Origin: Candidatus Methylomirabilota bacterium
Lineage (GTDB): Bacteria; Methylomirabilota; Methylomirabilia; Methylomirabilales; Methylomirabilaceae
Assembly (NCBI GenBank): GCA_028869615.1
Contig: JAGWRQ010000095.1
Span: 1-7,696 of the forward strand
DNA: 7,696 nt
Direction of reading: 5' to 3'
Shown here: positions 1-6,385 of the stretch, one piece after another
Layout: each line of letters opens with the position of its first letter
How positions within the stretch are numbered: position 1 is the stretch's first letter
The notes under the pieces: generated by a model
Database searches by the model: none
What the model saw: only the letters and a program-made list of their open reading frames with translations
Told to the model about the DNA's origin: nothing
Made by a program: the position numbers and the translations under genes

Positions 1-139
1 AGACTCGTATCCCGCGAAGCGGTTGCTCCTTCTCGAACCGCTCCTCAATCATCTGAAGGACCGGCATCGATCCTCGCGCCCATTCAATGCGAAGGAGCCC
101 CTTATCCGCGAGCCCCATATCTTTGACGTCGTGATCCAC
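1..139 (-). CDS. ahcY: Adenosylhomocysteinase (S-adenosylhomocysteine hydrolase), N-terminal fragment
   Basis: AhcY reversibly splits S-adenosylhomocysteine into adenosine and homocysteine in the cytoplasm, removing the inhibitory product of SAM-dependent methylation. Only the first 46 codons are inside the window; the gene runs off the left edge. The visible peptide begins VDHDVKDMGLADKG and continues with RIEWA, MPVL and EERFEKEQPLRGIRV. This matches the family's N-terminus (D-x-K-D-x-G-L-A-x-x-G, then R-I-E-W-A, then MPVL, then F-x-x-x-x-P-L-x-G). The start is GTG at 139: an in-frame TAG lies four codons upstream, and a strong Shine-Dalgarno (AGGGAGGG, 143-150) lies just before it. The gene follows metK by 89 bp and is probably cotranscribed with it. 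The product assignment is secure; full length and catalytic residues cannot be checked here. Confidence 0.9.
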   Translation of the reverse strand, partial: MDHDVKDMGLADKGLLRIEWARGSMPVLQMIEERFEKEQPLRGIRV

Positions 140-162
140 GATCCCTCCCTAAATGCAGCGAT

Positions 163-226
163 CAGCGGTCAGCCATCAGCTCTCAGCTAAGAGCGTGTTT
201 TGCTGAATGCTGATAGCTAACTGCTA
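163..226 (-). repeat. Heptad-repeat hairpin between metK and ahcY
   Basis: Two 26-nt arms (163-188 and 201-226) face each other across a 12-nt loop. On the plus strand the left side is four consecutive 7-mers of the form NNTCAGC (160-187). The right arm is the inverted form, GCTGANN units with two of them degenerated. By eye, 19 of 26 positions pair as Watson-Crick and four more pair as G-U if the minus-strand RNA is folded, giving a long imperfect stem. The hairpin starts two bases after the metK stop. No U-run follows it, so it is not a standard intrinsic terminator. It may protect the metK 3' end, act as a processing site, or simply be a dispersed intergenic repeat. Confidence 0.7.
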
Positions 227-228
227 GT

Positions 229-1386
229 TTATGCTCCCAGTCTGCCCGCCTCTTTTTTCAGCCCCTCGGCCTTGTCGGTCCGCTCCCACGTGAAATCGGG
301 TTCCGTGCGGCCGAAGTGACCATACGCAGCCGTCTGTTTGAAGATTGGGCGTCGAAGGTCGAGCGCCTTGATCATCCCGGCCGGGGTCAGCTCAAAGTGC
401 GTGCGGACCAGCTTCATCATCTCCTCATCCGGAATGATGCCTGTGCCCTTCGTATCTACCAGCACCGACACCGGGTCGGCGACGCCGATCGCGTAGGCCA
501 GTTGAACCTCGCATTTCTTCGCCAGGTCGGCCGCCACGAAATTCTTTGCAATATACCTGGCATTGTACGCCCCAGATCGATCGACCTTCGTCGGATCCTT
601 CCCGGAGAAGGCGCCGCCTCCGTGGCTCCCAACACCGCCATAGGTATCCGCGATCAACTTCCGGCCGGTCAGCCCCGTGTCGCCGTGTGGACCGCCGATT
701 ACAAAGCGGCCGGTAGGATTGATGTGATAGGTAATCGAGTCTAAGTCCACCAACTCCTTGGGAAGAATCGGAAGAATCACCTGCTCAATGACATCTTCCC
801 GGATCTGCTTTAACGGAACCTCCGCGCTGTGCTGGGTAGAGATGACGACCGTATCGATCCGATTCGGCTTCCCATCGACGTATTCGACCGTCACCTGCGA
901 TTTGCCATCCGGTCGAAGGTAATCCAGAATCTCCGTGCGCCGGACCTCGGCCAGGCGTCTGGCCAGCTTGTGGGCCAGCATGATCGGCATCGGCATCAGT
1001 TCGGGTGTCTCATCGCTGGCATATCCGAACATTAACCCCTGATCCCCCGCCCCCTGGATATCCACCCCCAACGCGATGTCAGGGGACTGCTCTTGGATGG
1101 CGTTGATCACACCGCAGGTCTCGTAATCAAAGCCATATTTCGCCCTCGTATAGCCGATGTCCCTGATCGTCTCGCGGACCACCTTCGGGATATCCACATA
1201 ACACTTGGTGCTGATCTCCCCGGCCACAAAGGCTAAACCAGTTGTGACCAGTGTTTCGCAGGCCACTCGGCCGTAGGGGTCCTGCGCAAAGATGGCGTCA
1301 AGGACGGCATCAGAGATCTGGTCGGCGATCTTGTCGGGGTGACCTTCCGTCACCGATTCCGACGTGAATAGGTACAGCTTGGGCAT
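229..1386 (-). CDS. metK: S-adenosylmethionine synthetase (methionine adenosyltransferase)
   Basis: MetK makes S-adenosylmethionine from methionine and ATP, releasing phosphate and pyrophosphate; it is a cytosolic, usually tetrameric enzyme needing Mg and K ions. The 385-residue product matches the usual bacterial length (about 380-400). Visible family motifs are TEGHPDK at 13-19 (ATP and metal binding), [12 protein letters not shown] at 112-123 (signature 1), and [16 protein letters not shown] at 256-271 (signature 2, phosphate-binding loop). The chosen start is ATG at 1386, eight bases after a perfect AGGAGG (1395-1400), and the peptide [19 protein letters not shown] fits the family. The frame stays open upstream to a GTG at 1461, but that Arg-rich extension has no homology to the family and overlaps the predicted leader. 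The stop is TAA. A promoter and structured leader lie upstream, and ahcY lies downstream, forming a SAM-cycle pair. Confidence 0.97.
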   Translation of the reverse strand: MPKLYLFTSESVTEGHPDKIADQISDAVLDAIFAQDPYGRVACETLVTTGLAFVAGEISTKCYVDIPKVVRETIRDIGYTRAKYGFDYETCGVINAIQEQSPDIALGVDIQGAGDQGLMFGYASDETPELMPMPIMLAHKLARRLAEVRRTEILDYLRPDGKSQVTVEYVDGKPNRIDTVVISTQHSAEVPLKQIREDVIEQVILPILPKELVDLDSITYHINPTGRFVIGGPHGDTGLTGRKLIADTYGGVGSHGGGAFSGKDPTKVDRSGAYNARYIAKNFVAADLAKKCEVQLAYAIGVADPVSVLVDTKGTGIIPDEEMMKLVRTHFELTPAGMIKALDLRRPIFKQTAAYGHFGRTEPDFTWERTDKAEGLKKEAGRLGA

Positions 1387-1473
1387 GAATCGGTCCTCCT
1401 CCCCTTTTATAAAATCCGCTCTGTTGCTCCGACGGCGAGCCGGCGAACAGCGCCCCCTCACCTTCGACGGGTC
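1387..1473 (-). promoter_or_regulatory. metK 5' leader with folding potential; weak SAH-riboswitch resemblance
   Basis: This is the predicted untranslated leader between the metK promoter and start codon. It contains GGUGAG (5' side) complementary to CUCGCC about 20 nt later. Between them lies GAGGGGGCGCUG, which differs by one extra G from the SAH-riboswitch core GAGGRGCGYUG as I recall it; GGCUCG on the 3' side also matches the recalled core. The 3' GCGCYC partner needed for the known pseudoknot is not visible. An alternative hairpin pairs GCGCUGUU with AACAGAGC (one mismatch) around CCGGC-UCGCC-GUCGG. A perfect palindrome TTTTATAAAA (1405-1414) precedes the Shine-Dalgarno. That it is a leader is likely; that it is a riboswitch is speculative. 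Confidence 0.35.
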
Positions 1474-1501
1474 ACTGTAACATACCTCTCCTGCTTGTCA
1501 A
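1474..1501 (-). promoter_or_regulatory. Sigma70-type promoter for metK
   Basis: On the minus strand a perfect -35 hexamer TTGACA (1496-1501) is separated by 16 bp from TACAGT (1474-1479), a 4/6 match to TATAAT. Transcription would begin near 1467, leaving a leader of about 80 nt before metK. It sits in the only sizeable gap between the envelope operon and metK-ahcY, which is where a promoter is expected. Confidence 0.6.
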
Positions 1502-1523
1502 GAAAAAGCCACCGCCCGGCGCC
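1502..1523 (-). terminator. Possible weak intrinsic terminator after kdsC
   Basis: Just past the kdsC stop the minus strand reads CGCC-GGGC-GGTG, a four-pair stem including one G-U (alternatively GCC/GGC with a 7-nt loop), followed after GC by TTTTTCTT. Position at the end of the envelope operon and before the metK promoter is right, but the stem is short. The U-run lies directly against the metK -35 hexamer. Confidence 0.3.
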
Positions 1524-1524
1524 C

Positions 1525-2067
<543 letters not shown>

Positions 2068-2094
2068 AGGAGTCCACACTTGATCAAAAGATCA

Positions 2095-3702
2095 TCATAA
2101 CGGCGTCCGATTCTTCACCAGGACGAAGTCACGTCGGCGGTGTGAATAGTCCGCAAGTCGCACCAGCGGGAGGCCGCCGTGACGTTGTAGTTCCTCATAC
2201 TGACTTTTGGCGAACAGACCGAAGACCTGTCTGTCGGTAGCAAAAGCGGCGTGGACCTCCTCTGGTGTGAGGAGTTGGGGCACCGGAGAGGGTCGATCGA
2301 GATAATAAAGAATATCTTCGTGGAACCAACTATTCGGGTCATAGATCACTAGAGGGGAATCGCCCACAACCGCCCGTACCTGTTGGGCAATCGCCTTACC
2401 GGACTCGTATCTGTCAAGAGCGGGATAAAAATACTGCACGAGCCCGACGGTCAACGTCATGGCAAGCGCCAACGCGCTGAAGAATACGACCCGAGGACGC
2501 TGCCGGACCGCTGTGTACCAAACGGCCACGCATCCTATGCCGATAAGAACCGTAAAGGCCGCCGGCCATAAGTCGGAGATGTGGTATCGCATCTGAATGA
2601 TCCGTGGCCCGACAAACAACGCCACGAGCGCGCCCGTGGCCAAGAAGATGGCGGTAAACCGGAGTAGGCGGGCTTCTCCGACACGGGGCGCTTCAGAGGC
2701 GCCGAAGAGATGATCCCAGTAACGCGCGATGAGCAGGGCAAAGGAAGGTATGAGCAGCACCAGGTACCGCTCGCCTTTCCCCATCGGCACGTTTAAGAAC
2801 GCAAAGAAGCTGATGAACCACACGCGAAGCAATAGCTCTTCGTCACCCAGATGGTGGGAACGAGTGATCCACAGGTACCATGCCGCGCAGGGCAGAAACA
2901 GACTCCAGGGAAAAAAATCTGCAAAGATCATATAGCAATAGAACAGGACAGGCTTGTCGCTCACATAGACGCGACTCAGATTTTCGCTTATCAAAAAATG
3001 CCGGTCAAACGAACTACCCAACAGGAGATAATACGGCCCCGTGATGAGCACACAGATCGCCAGGCCGGCTATGAGGAATGGGATCTCCTTGAGGATCCTG
3101 GACCGCCGCGTGATCAGCAGGAAGGCGACGGCCCCAACCCCCGGCATCAGGATGGCCACAGGCCCCTTTAACATGGTCCCCACACTCATCGAGAGTACAG
3201 CCAGGCCGAGGTAACCGAGCCTTCGGCCGCCTCCCCGGTACGTCTGAAAGAGGGCAAAAAAGGCAAGATTAATCCAGAATCCGAACGCGGTATCGAATCT
3301 CGCCTTATGGGCGTGCCAGACGGCGGCAATTGTGGTGGTCATGATGAGGGCGGCCATCAGGCCCATCCGCCGGTGAAACAACGACCGGCCGCAATAGTAG
3401 ACCAACAACATTGTCGCCAGCCCAAAGGTCGCGGCCGGGAAGCGAATGGCAAACTCATTAGTTCCCCAGACGAACTGAGAGAGCGCGATCTGCCAGAAGT
3501 GCAAGGGGGGTTTATTGAGGTAGTCCTGGCCCTCATAGACAAGGCGCAGCCAGTCCCCGATCCGGAGTATGTGACGGGTGATCGCCGCGTACCTGCCCTC
3601 GTCTCCTCTGAGGGGGGTACCTAGATGCTGGTAGTAGACGAACAGCCCCCAGATGAACAAGAGGGTGAGGACTATCCACTCCTTCTCAAGAACCCTCCCC
3701 AT
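2095..3702 (-). CDS. ArnT/PMT-type membrane glycosyltransferase (GT-C fold), second tandem copy
   Basis: This is probably an inner-membrane transferase that moves a sugar from a polyprenyl-phosphate carrier onto an acceptor on the periplasmic side, such as lipid A or LPS core. The 535-residue product has many hydrophobic segments from about residue 9 to 420, then a soluble C-terminal domain of roughly 110 residues. Family marks are GDEGRY at 33-38 (acidic pair D34-E35 in the first periplasmic loop), NKPPLHFW at 64-71, HKARFD ending at 138, and MLKGP near 178-182. It is more than half identical by eye to the copy upstream, with IAQQVRAVVGDSPLVI and ILYYLDRPSPVP shared exactly. ATG 3702 has GAGGGG seven bases upstream and aligns with the paralogue's start. 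An in-frame alternative at 3807/3810 has GGAGG and overlaps the upstream stop; it would add 35-36 polar residues encoded by an inserted repeat. The sugar and acceptor are unknown; no arnA/B/C/D genes are visible. Confidence 0.85.
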   Translation of the reverse strand: MGRVLEKEWIVLTLLFIWGLFVYYQHLGTPLRGDEGRYAAITRHILRIGDWLRLVYEGQDYLNKPPLHFWQIALSQFVWGTNEFAIRFPAATFGLATMLLVYYCGRSLFHRRMGLMAALIMTTTIAAVWHAHKARFDTAFGFWINLAFFALFQTYRGGGRRLGYLGLAVLSMSVGTMLKGPVAILMPGVGAVAFLLITRRSRILKEIPFLIAGLAICVLITGPYYLLLGSSFDRHFLISENLSRVYVSDKPVLFYCYMIFADFFPWSLFLPCAAWYLWITRSHHLGDEELLLRVWFISFFAFLNVPMGKGERYLVLLIPSFALLIARYWDHLFGASEAPRVGEARLLRFTAIFLATGALVALFVGPRIIQMRYHISDLWPAAFTVLIGIGCVAVWYTAVRQRPRVVFFSALALAMTLTVGLVQYFYPALDRYESGKAIAQQVRAVVGDSPLVIYDPNSWFHEDILYYLDRPSPVPQLLTPEEVHAAFATDRQVFGLFAKSQYEELQRHGGLPLVRLADYSHRRRDFVLVKNRTPL

Positions 3703-3809
3703 CACAAATCCCCTCGCACCCCCTTTTGTATAAGGGGGGACTGCTGGGCTTTCTGGGGCTGACGAAGGATTTACCTCACATCCAGGACTACACATCCCGC
3801 GCCCCATCA
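3697..3809. repeat. Inserted segment flanked by 8-bp direct repeats CCCCATCA
   Basis: CCCCATCA occurs at 3697-3704 and again at 3802-3809, exactly 105 bp apart (35 codons). The segment between includes the palindromic repeat plus about 29 bp of other sequence. On the minus strand each copy reads TGATGGGG and contains a potential start codon of the second ArnT-like gene. Deleting one copy plus the interior leaves a start overlapping the upstream stop, so the arrangement looks like an insertion with target duplication. The right-hand direct repeat is not directly abutting the palindromic element, so the mechanism is uncertain. Confidence 0.5.
3706..3772. repeat. Palindromic intergenic repeat (MITE-like) with AAATCC/GGATTT ends
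   Basis: The element starts AAATCC (3706-3711) and ends with the inverted GGATTT (3767-3772). Near its left end sits a perfect 7-bp stem, CCCCCTT (3719-3725) against AAGGGGG (3732-3738), with a 6-nt loop. It resembles a widespread family of small non-coding repeats whose translation typically gives PPYTKGG-like peptides, as it does here when read in the frame of the downstream gene. It encodes no transposase. On the minus strand its far end supplies the GAGGGG that serves as ribosome site for the gene starting at 3702. Confidence 0.65.
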
Positions 3810-5429
3810 TGTTCCTCCCGCCAGGTACCGATTCGTCACCAGGACAAAGTCCCGCTGGCGGTATGAGTGGTCTGCGAGACGCGTGAGCGGGGGGTTGCCT
3901 CGGCGCTCAAGCTCCTCGAAGCTGCTTTTGCTCAGGAGACCGAAGACCCGACGCTTAGCCTCAAACGCAACGTACACCTCATCTGGTGTCTGGAGTTCCG
4001 GCACTGGAGATGGTCGATCGAGATAATAGAGGATATCCTCACCCAACGACTGACCCGGGTGAAAAATCACCAGGGGGGAATCGCCAACAACCGCGCGAAC
4101 CTGCTGGGCAATGACCTTTGCAGATTCGTATCTGGCAAGCGCGGGATAAAAGTACTGAACAAGACTGATGGTCATCACAATGGCAACCGCCACAACACTC
4201 GAAAAGATGGCTTGTGGTTGGCACCTACAGGCAGTGTAGAGCACACCGATGCACCCGAAGCCGAGAAGCAGTGCAAGGGGGATTGGCCAGGCATCATGGG
4301 GCATGAGGAATCGTAGTTGGATGAGCCGTGGCCCGACAAACAGGCCCAGCACGCTGACCAAGCCAAGAAGGAAGGCCGCGACCCTGAGCAGGCGAGCTTC
4401 TACTAACTGTAAGGTGTCTGCATCCTGCAAGAGATGATCCCAGTATCTGGCTATCAACAGGGCAAAAGGCGGGATAAGATACACAAGAAACCGCTCAGCC
4501 TTCCTTGCCGGCAGGCTCAAGAGCACGAAAAAGCCGATCGACCAGACGCGGAGCAGTAAGTCCGCTTCGTCACGATGACGGGAACCAGACCTCAAGAGGT
4601 ACAGACCCGCACAAGGGAGAAAGAGGCTCCAGGGAAAGAAATCCGCAAAAATCATCAAGAGATAGAAAAACGGTGAGTCTGGCGCGTGGACGATGCGGGC
4701 CAGATTCTCGCCGACAAAAAAGTGCCGGTTAAACTCATCGCTCAACCCCAGATAATAGGGCACGGTGACGAGCAGAAAAATTGTCATGCCAGCCAGAAGG
4801 AATGGGATCTCTGCGACAACCTTGGATCGCCGCGTAAGCACTAAAAAGGCGAATGCCGCAACTGTCGGCAGCAGAAGGCCTACAGGGCCCTTCAGCATGG
4901 TTGCCACGGCCATCGACAGGAAGGCGAAACAGAGATAGCCGAGCCGACGCTCACCTCCCCGGTAAGCCAGATAGAAGGTCACGAATGCGAGATTCACCCA
5001 GAACGCAAGCTCCACATCGAATCTCGCTTGATGGGCATGCCAGGCAGCGGAAAGCGTGGTGGTCGTGATAAACGCCGCGATCATGCCAAGCCGCCGGTCG
5101 AATAGCAGCTTCCCGCTAAAGTACACCAGAAACACCATCCCGATCCCAAAGGTCGCTGATGGAAATCGAATGGCAAACTCCGTTGGTCCCCACAGTACAA
5201 GGGACAGCGCCATGAGCCAGAAATGCAGTGGAGGTTTATTGACGTAAGGACGTCCCTCGTAGACCAGTTGCAGCCAGTCCCCGGTTCGGACCATTCTTCG
5301 CGCAATCGCCGCGTACATCCCCTCATCACCTCTGAGTGGTATGCCCAGATGCGAGTAGTAGACAAAAAGTCCCCAGATGAACAGGAAGGTCAGGACCAGC
5401 CATTCTTTTTCCAGCACACCCCTTTTCAT
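3807..5429 (-). CDS. ArnT/PMT-type membrane glycosyltransferase (GT-C fold), first tandem copy
   Basis: This 540-residue integral membrane protein belongs to the family of ArnT (transfer of aminoarabinose from undecaprenyl phosphate to lipid A) and protein O-mannosyltransferases. It should act at the periplasmic face of the inner membrane. A short cytosolic start (MKRGVLEKEW) is followed by the first hydrophobic helix. The loop motif GDEGMY at 34-39 carries the acidic pair D35-E36. NKPPLHFW spans 65-72, HQARFD 134-139 and LKGP 180-183. Further hydrophobic segments run to about 424, then a soluble C-terminal domain of about 116 residues. The start is ATG 5429, whose ATGA overlaps the kdsD stop, with GGAG four bases upstream. 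An upstream in-frame start at 5591 would lie inside kdsD and is rejected. Next to Kdo and heptose genes, the likely acceptor is lipid A, core or another envelope glycolipid; the donor is not deducible. Confidence 0.87.
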   Translation of the reverse strand: MKRGVLEKEWLVLTFLFIWGLFVYYSHLGIPLRGDEGMYAAIARRMVRTGDWLQLVYEGRPYVNKPPLHFWLMALSLVLWGPTEFAIRFPSATFGIGMVFLVYFSGKLLFDRRLGMIAAFITTTTLSAAWHAHQARFDVELAFWVNLAFVTFYLAYRGGERRLGYLCFAFLSMAVATMLKGPVGLLLPTVAAFAFLVLTRRSKVVAEIPFLLAGMTIFLLVTVPYYLGLSDEFNRHFFVGENLARIVHAPDSPFFYLLMIFADFFPWSLFLPCAGLYLLRSGSRHRDEADLLLRVWSIGFFVLLSLPARKAERFLVYLIPPFALLIARYWDHLLQDADTLQLVEARLLRVAAFLLGLVSVLGLFVGPRLIQLRFLMPHDAWPIPLALLLGFGCIGVLYTACRCQPQAIFSSVVAVAIVMTISLVQYFYPALARYESAKVIAQQVRAVVGDSPLVIFHPGQSLGEDILYYLDRPSPVPELQTPDEVYVAFEAKRRVFGLLSKSSFEELERRGNPPLTRLADHSYRQRDFVLVTNRYLAGGT

Positions 5430-6385
5430 GCCACTCCAGCCCGTAGGAGATCGTGCAGATGGATGACCCCCTCCAGCTTCCCCTCGGAACCCACGATCAG
5501 CAGGGAGGTGACCGCGTGCCGCTCCATCATCTCCAGCGCCTTGGCCGCGAGGGCTTGCCTGTCGATAGCCTTGGGATGAGGAGTCATACATTCTTTAACC
5601 TGACGCTGCAGCAGATCGATCCCTTTCTGGAGCGCCCGCCGAAGGTCGCCATCGGTGAGGATCCCGATGAGAATCCCGGATTCATTCACCACAGCGGTCA
5701 TCCCGAGCTTCTTTTGGGAAATCTCAGCAACGGCATCTTTCATCAGCGCTCCCTCCGCAACCACGGGGAGCTGCTCACCGACATGCATGAGGTCCTGTAC
5801 CCGCCACAGCAGTTGCCGTCCCAAGCTGCCGGCCGGATGCAGGAGGGCAAAGTCTTGCTCCGTGAACCCACGCTGCTCAAGGAGAACAACGGCGAGGGCA
5901 TCGCCCATGGCCAGCGCTGCCGTGGTGCTGGCGGTAGGAGCCAACTGAAGCGGGCAGGCCTCATCCGTCACGCTGACATCAATCGCCACGTCGCTCTGCC
6001 TGGCGAGCGTGGAAGCGGGATCGCCAACCAGCGCGATCAGTGTGAGGCCGAGTCGTTTGATCGCGGGGAGCAAGCCGACGAGTTCATCCGTCTCGCCGCT
6101 ATTCGAGATCGCAATCACGACATCGCCCCGGACCAGCATGCCCAGATCGCCATGCCCCCCTTCGGCGGGGTGGAGAAAGAACGCAGGGGTCCCGGTGCTG
6201 GCCAGGGTGGAGGCGATCTTGGAAGCCACGAAGCCGGACTTGCCCATACCGGTCAGCACGACCCGGCCGCGGCAGTCCCGAAGGATCTCGACAGCCCGGT
6301 CAAACCGCTCATCGAGCCTCGGGATCAACGCGAGGATCGCTTCGGCCTCGATCTGCAGCACTCGCCTTCCTCGATCAGCGATCAT
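5426..6385 (-). CDS. kdsD: Arabinose-5-phosphate isomerase (Kdo pathway)
   Basis: KdsD interconverts D-ribulose-5-phosphate and D-arabinose-5-phosphate, the first committed precursor of Kdo, in the cytoplasm. The 319 residues are close to the 328 of E. coli KdsD. An N-terminal SIS sugar-isomerase domain covers about 30-180, with GMGKSG at 46-51, HPAEGGHGDLGM at 72-83, SNSGETDE at 94-101, and CPLQLAPTASTT at 144-155. HPAGSLGR at 183-190 closes the SIS part. Two CBS domains follow, about 197-252 (ending LTDGDLRR) and 263-319 (ending GVIHLHDLL). The histidines of HPAEGGH and HPAGSLG are typical of the family and present. ATG 6385 overlaps the stop of the heptosyltransferase gene as ATGA, and its own stop overlaps the next start the same way. 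A catabolic paralogue (GutQ-type) is possible by sequence alone, but the LPS context favours KdsD. Confidence 0.94.
   Translation of the reverse strand: MIADRGRRVLQIEAEAILALIPRLDERFDRAVEILRDCRGRVVLTGMGKSGFVASKIASTLASTGTPAFFLHPAEGGHGDLGMLVRGDVVIAISNSGETDELVGLLPAIKRLGLTLIALVGDPASTLARQSDVAIDVSVTDEACPLQLAPTASTTAALAMGDALAVVLLEQRGFTEQDFALLHPAGSLGRQLLWRVQDLMHVGEQLPVVAEGALMKDAVAEISQKKLGMTAVVNESGILIGILTDGDLRRALQKGIDLLQRQVKECMTPHPKAIDRQALAAKALEMMERHAVTSLLIVGSEGKLEGVIHLHDLLRAGVA

Noticed and set aside
163..226. The metK-ahcY hairpin as a Rho-independent terminator.
   Set aside because: There is no U-run after the stem on the minus strand, and ahcY follows closely with no obvious promoter of its own.
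1405..1414. TTTTATAAAA as a second -10 element for metK.
   Set aside because: No acceptable -35 hexamer at 16-18 bp upstream, and it sits only a few bases from the Shine-Dalgarno, leaving almost no leader.
1387..1461. Upstream GTG start for metK giving 25 extra residues.
   Set aside because: The extension is Arg-rich and not part of the MetK family, while ATG 1386 has a perfect AGGAGG at the right distance.
2081..2094. Small palindrome TGATCAAAAGATCA between the second ArnT-like gene and kdsC.
   Set aside because: Only a five-pair AT-rich stem with a four-base loop; it could be chance and no partner site was seen elsewhere in the window.
5430..5591. Upstream start for the first ArnT-like gene, adding 54 residues.
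   Set aside because: It would lie entirely inside the end of kdsD in another frame. The ATG at 5429 has an ATGA overlap and fits the paralogue.
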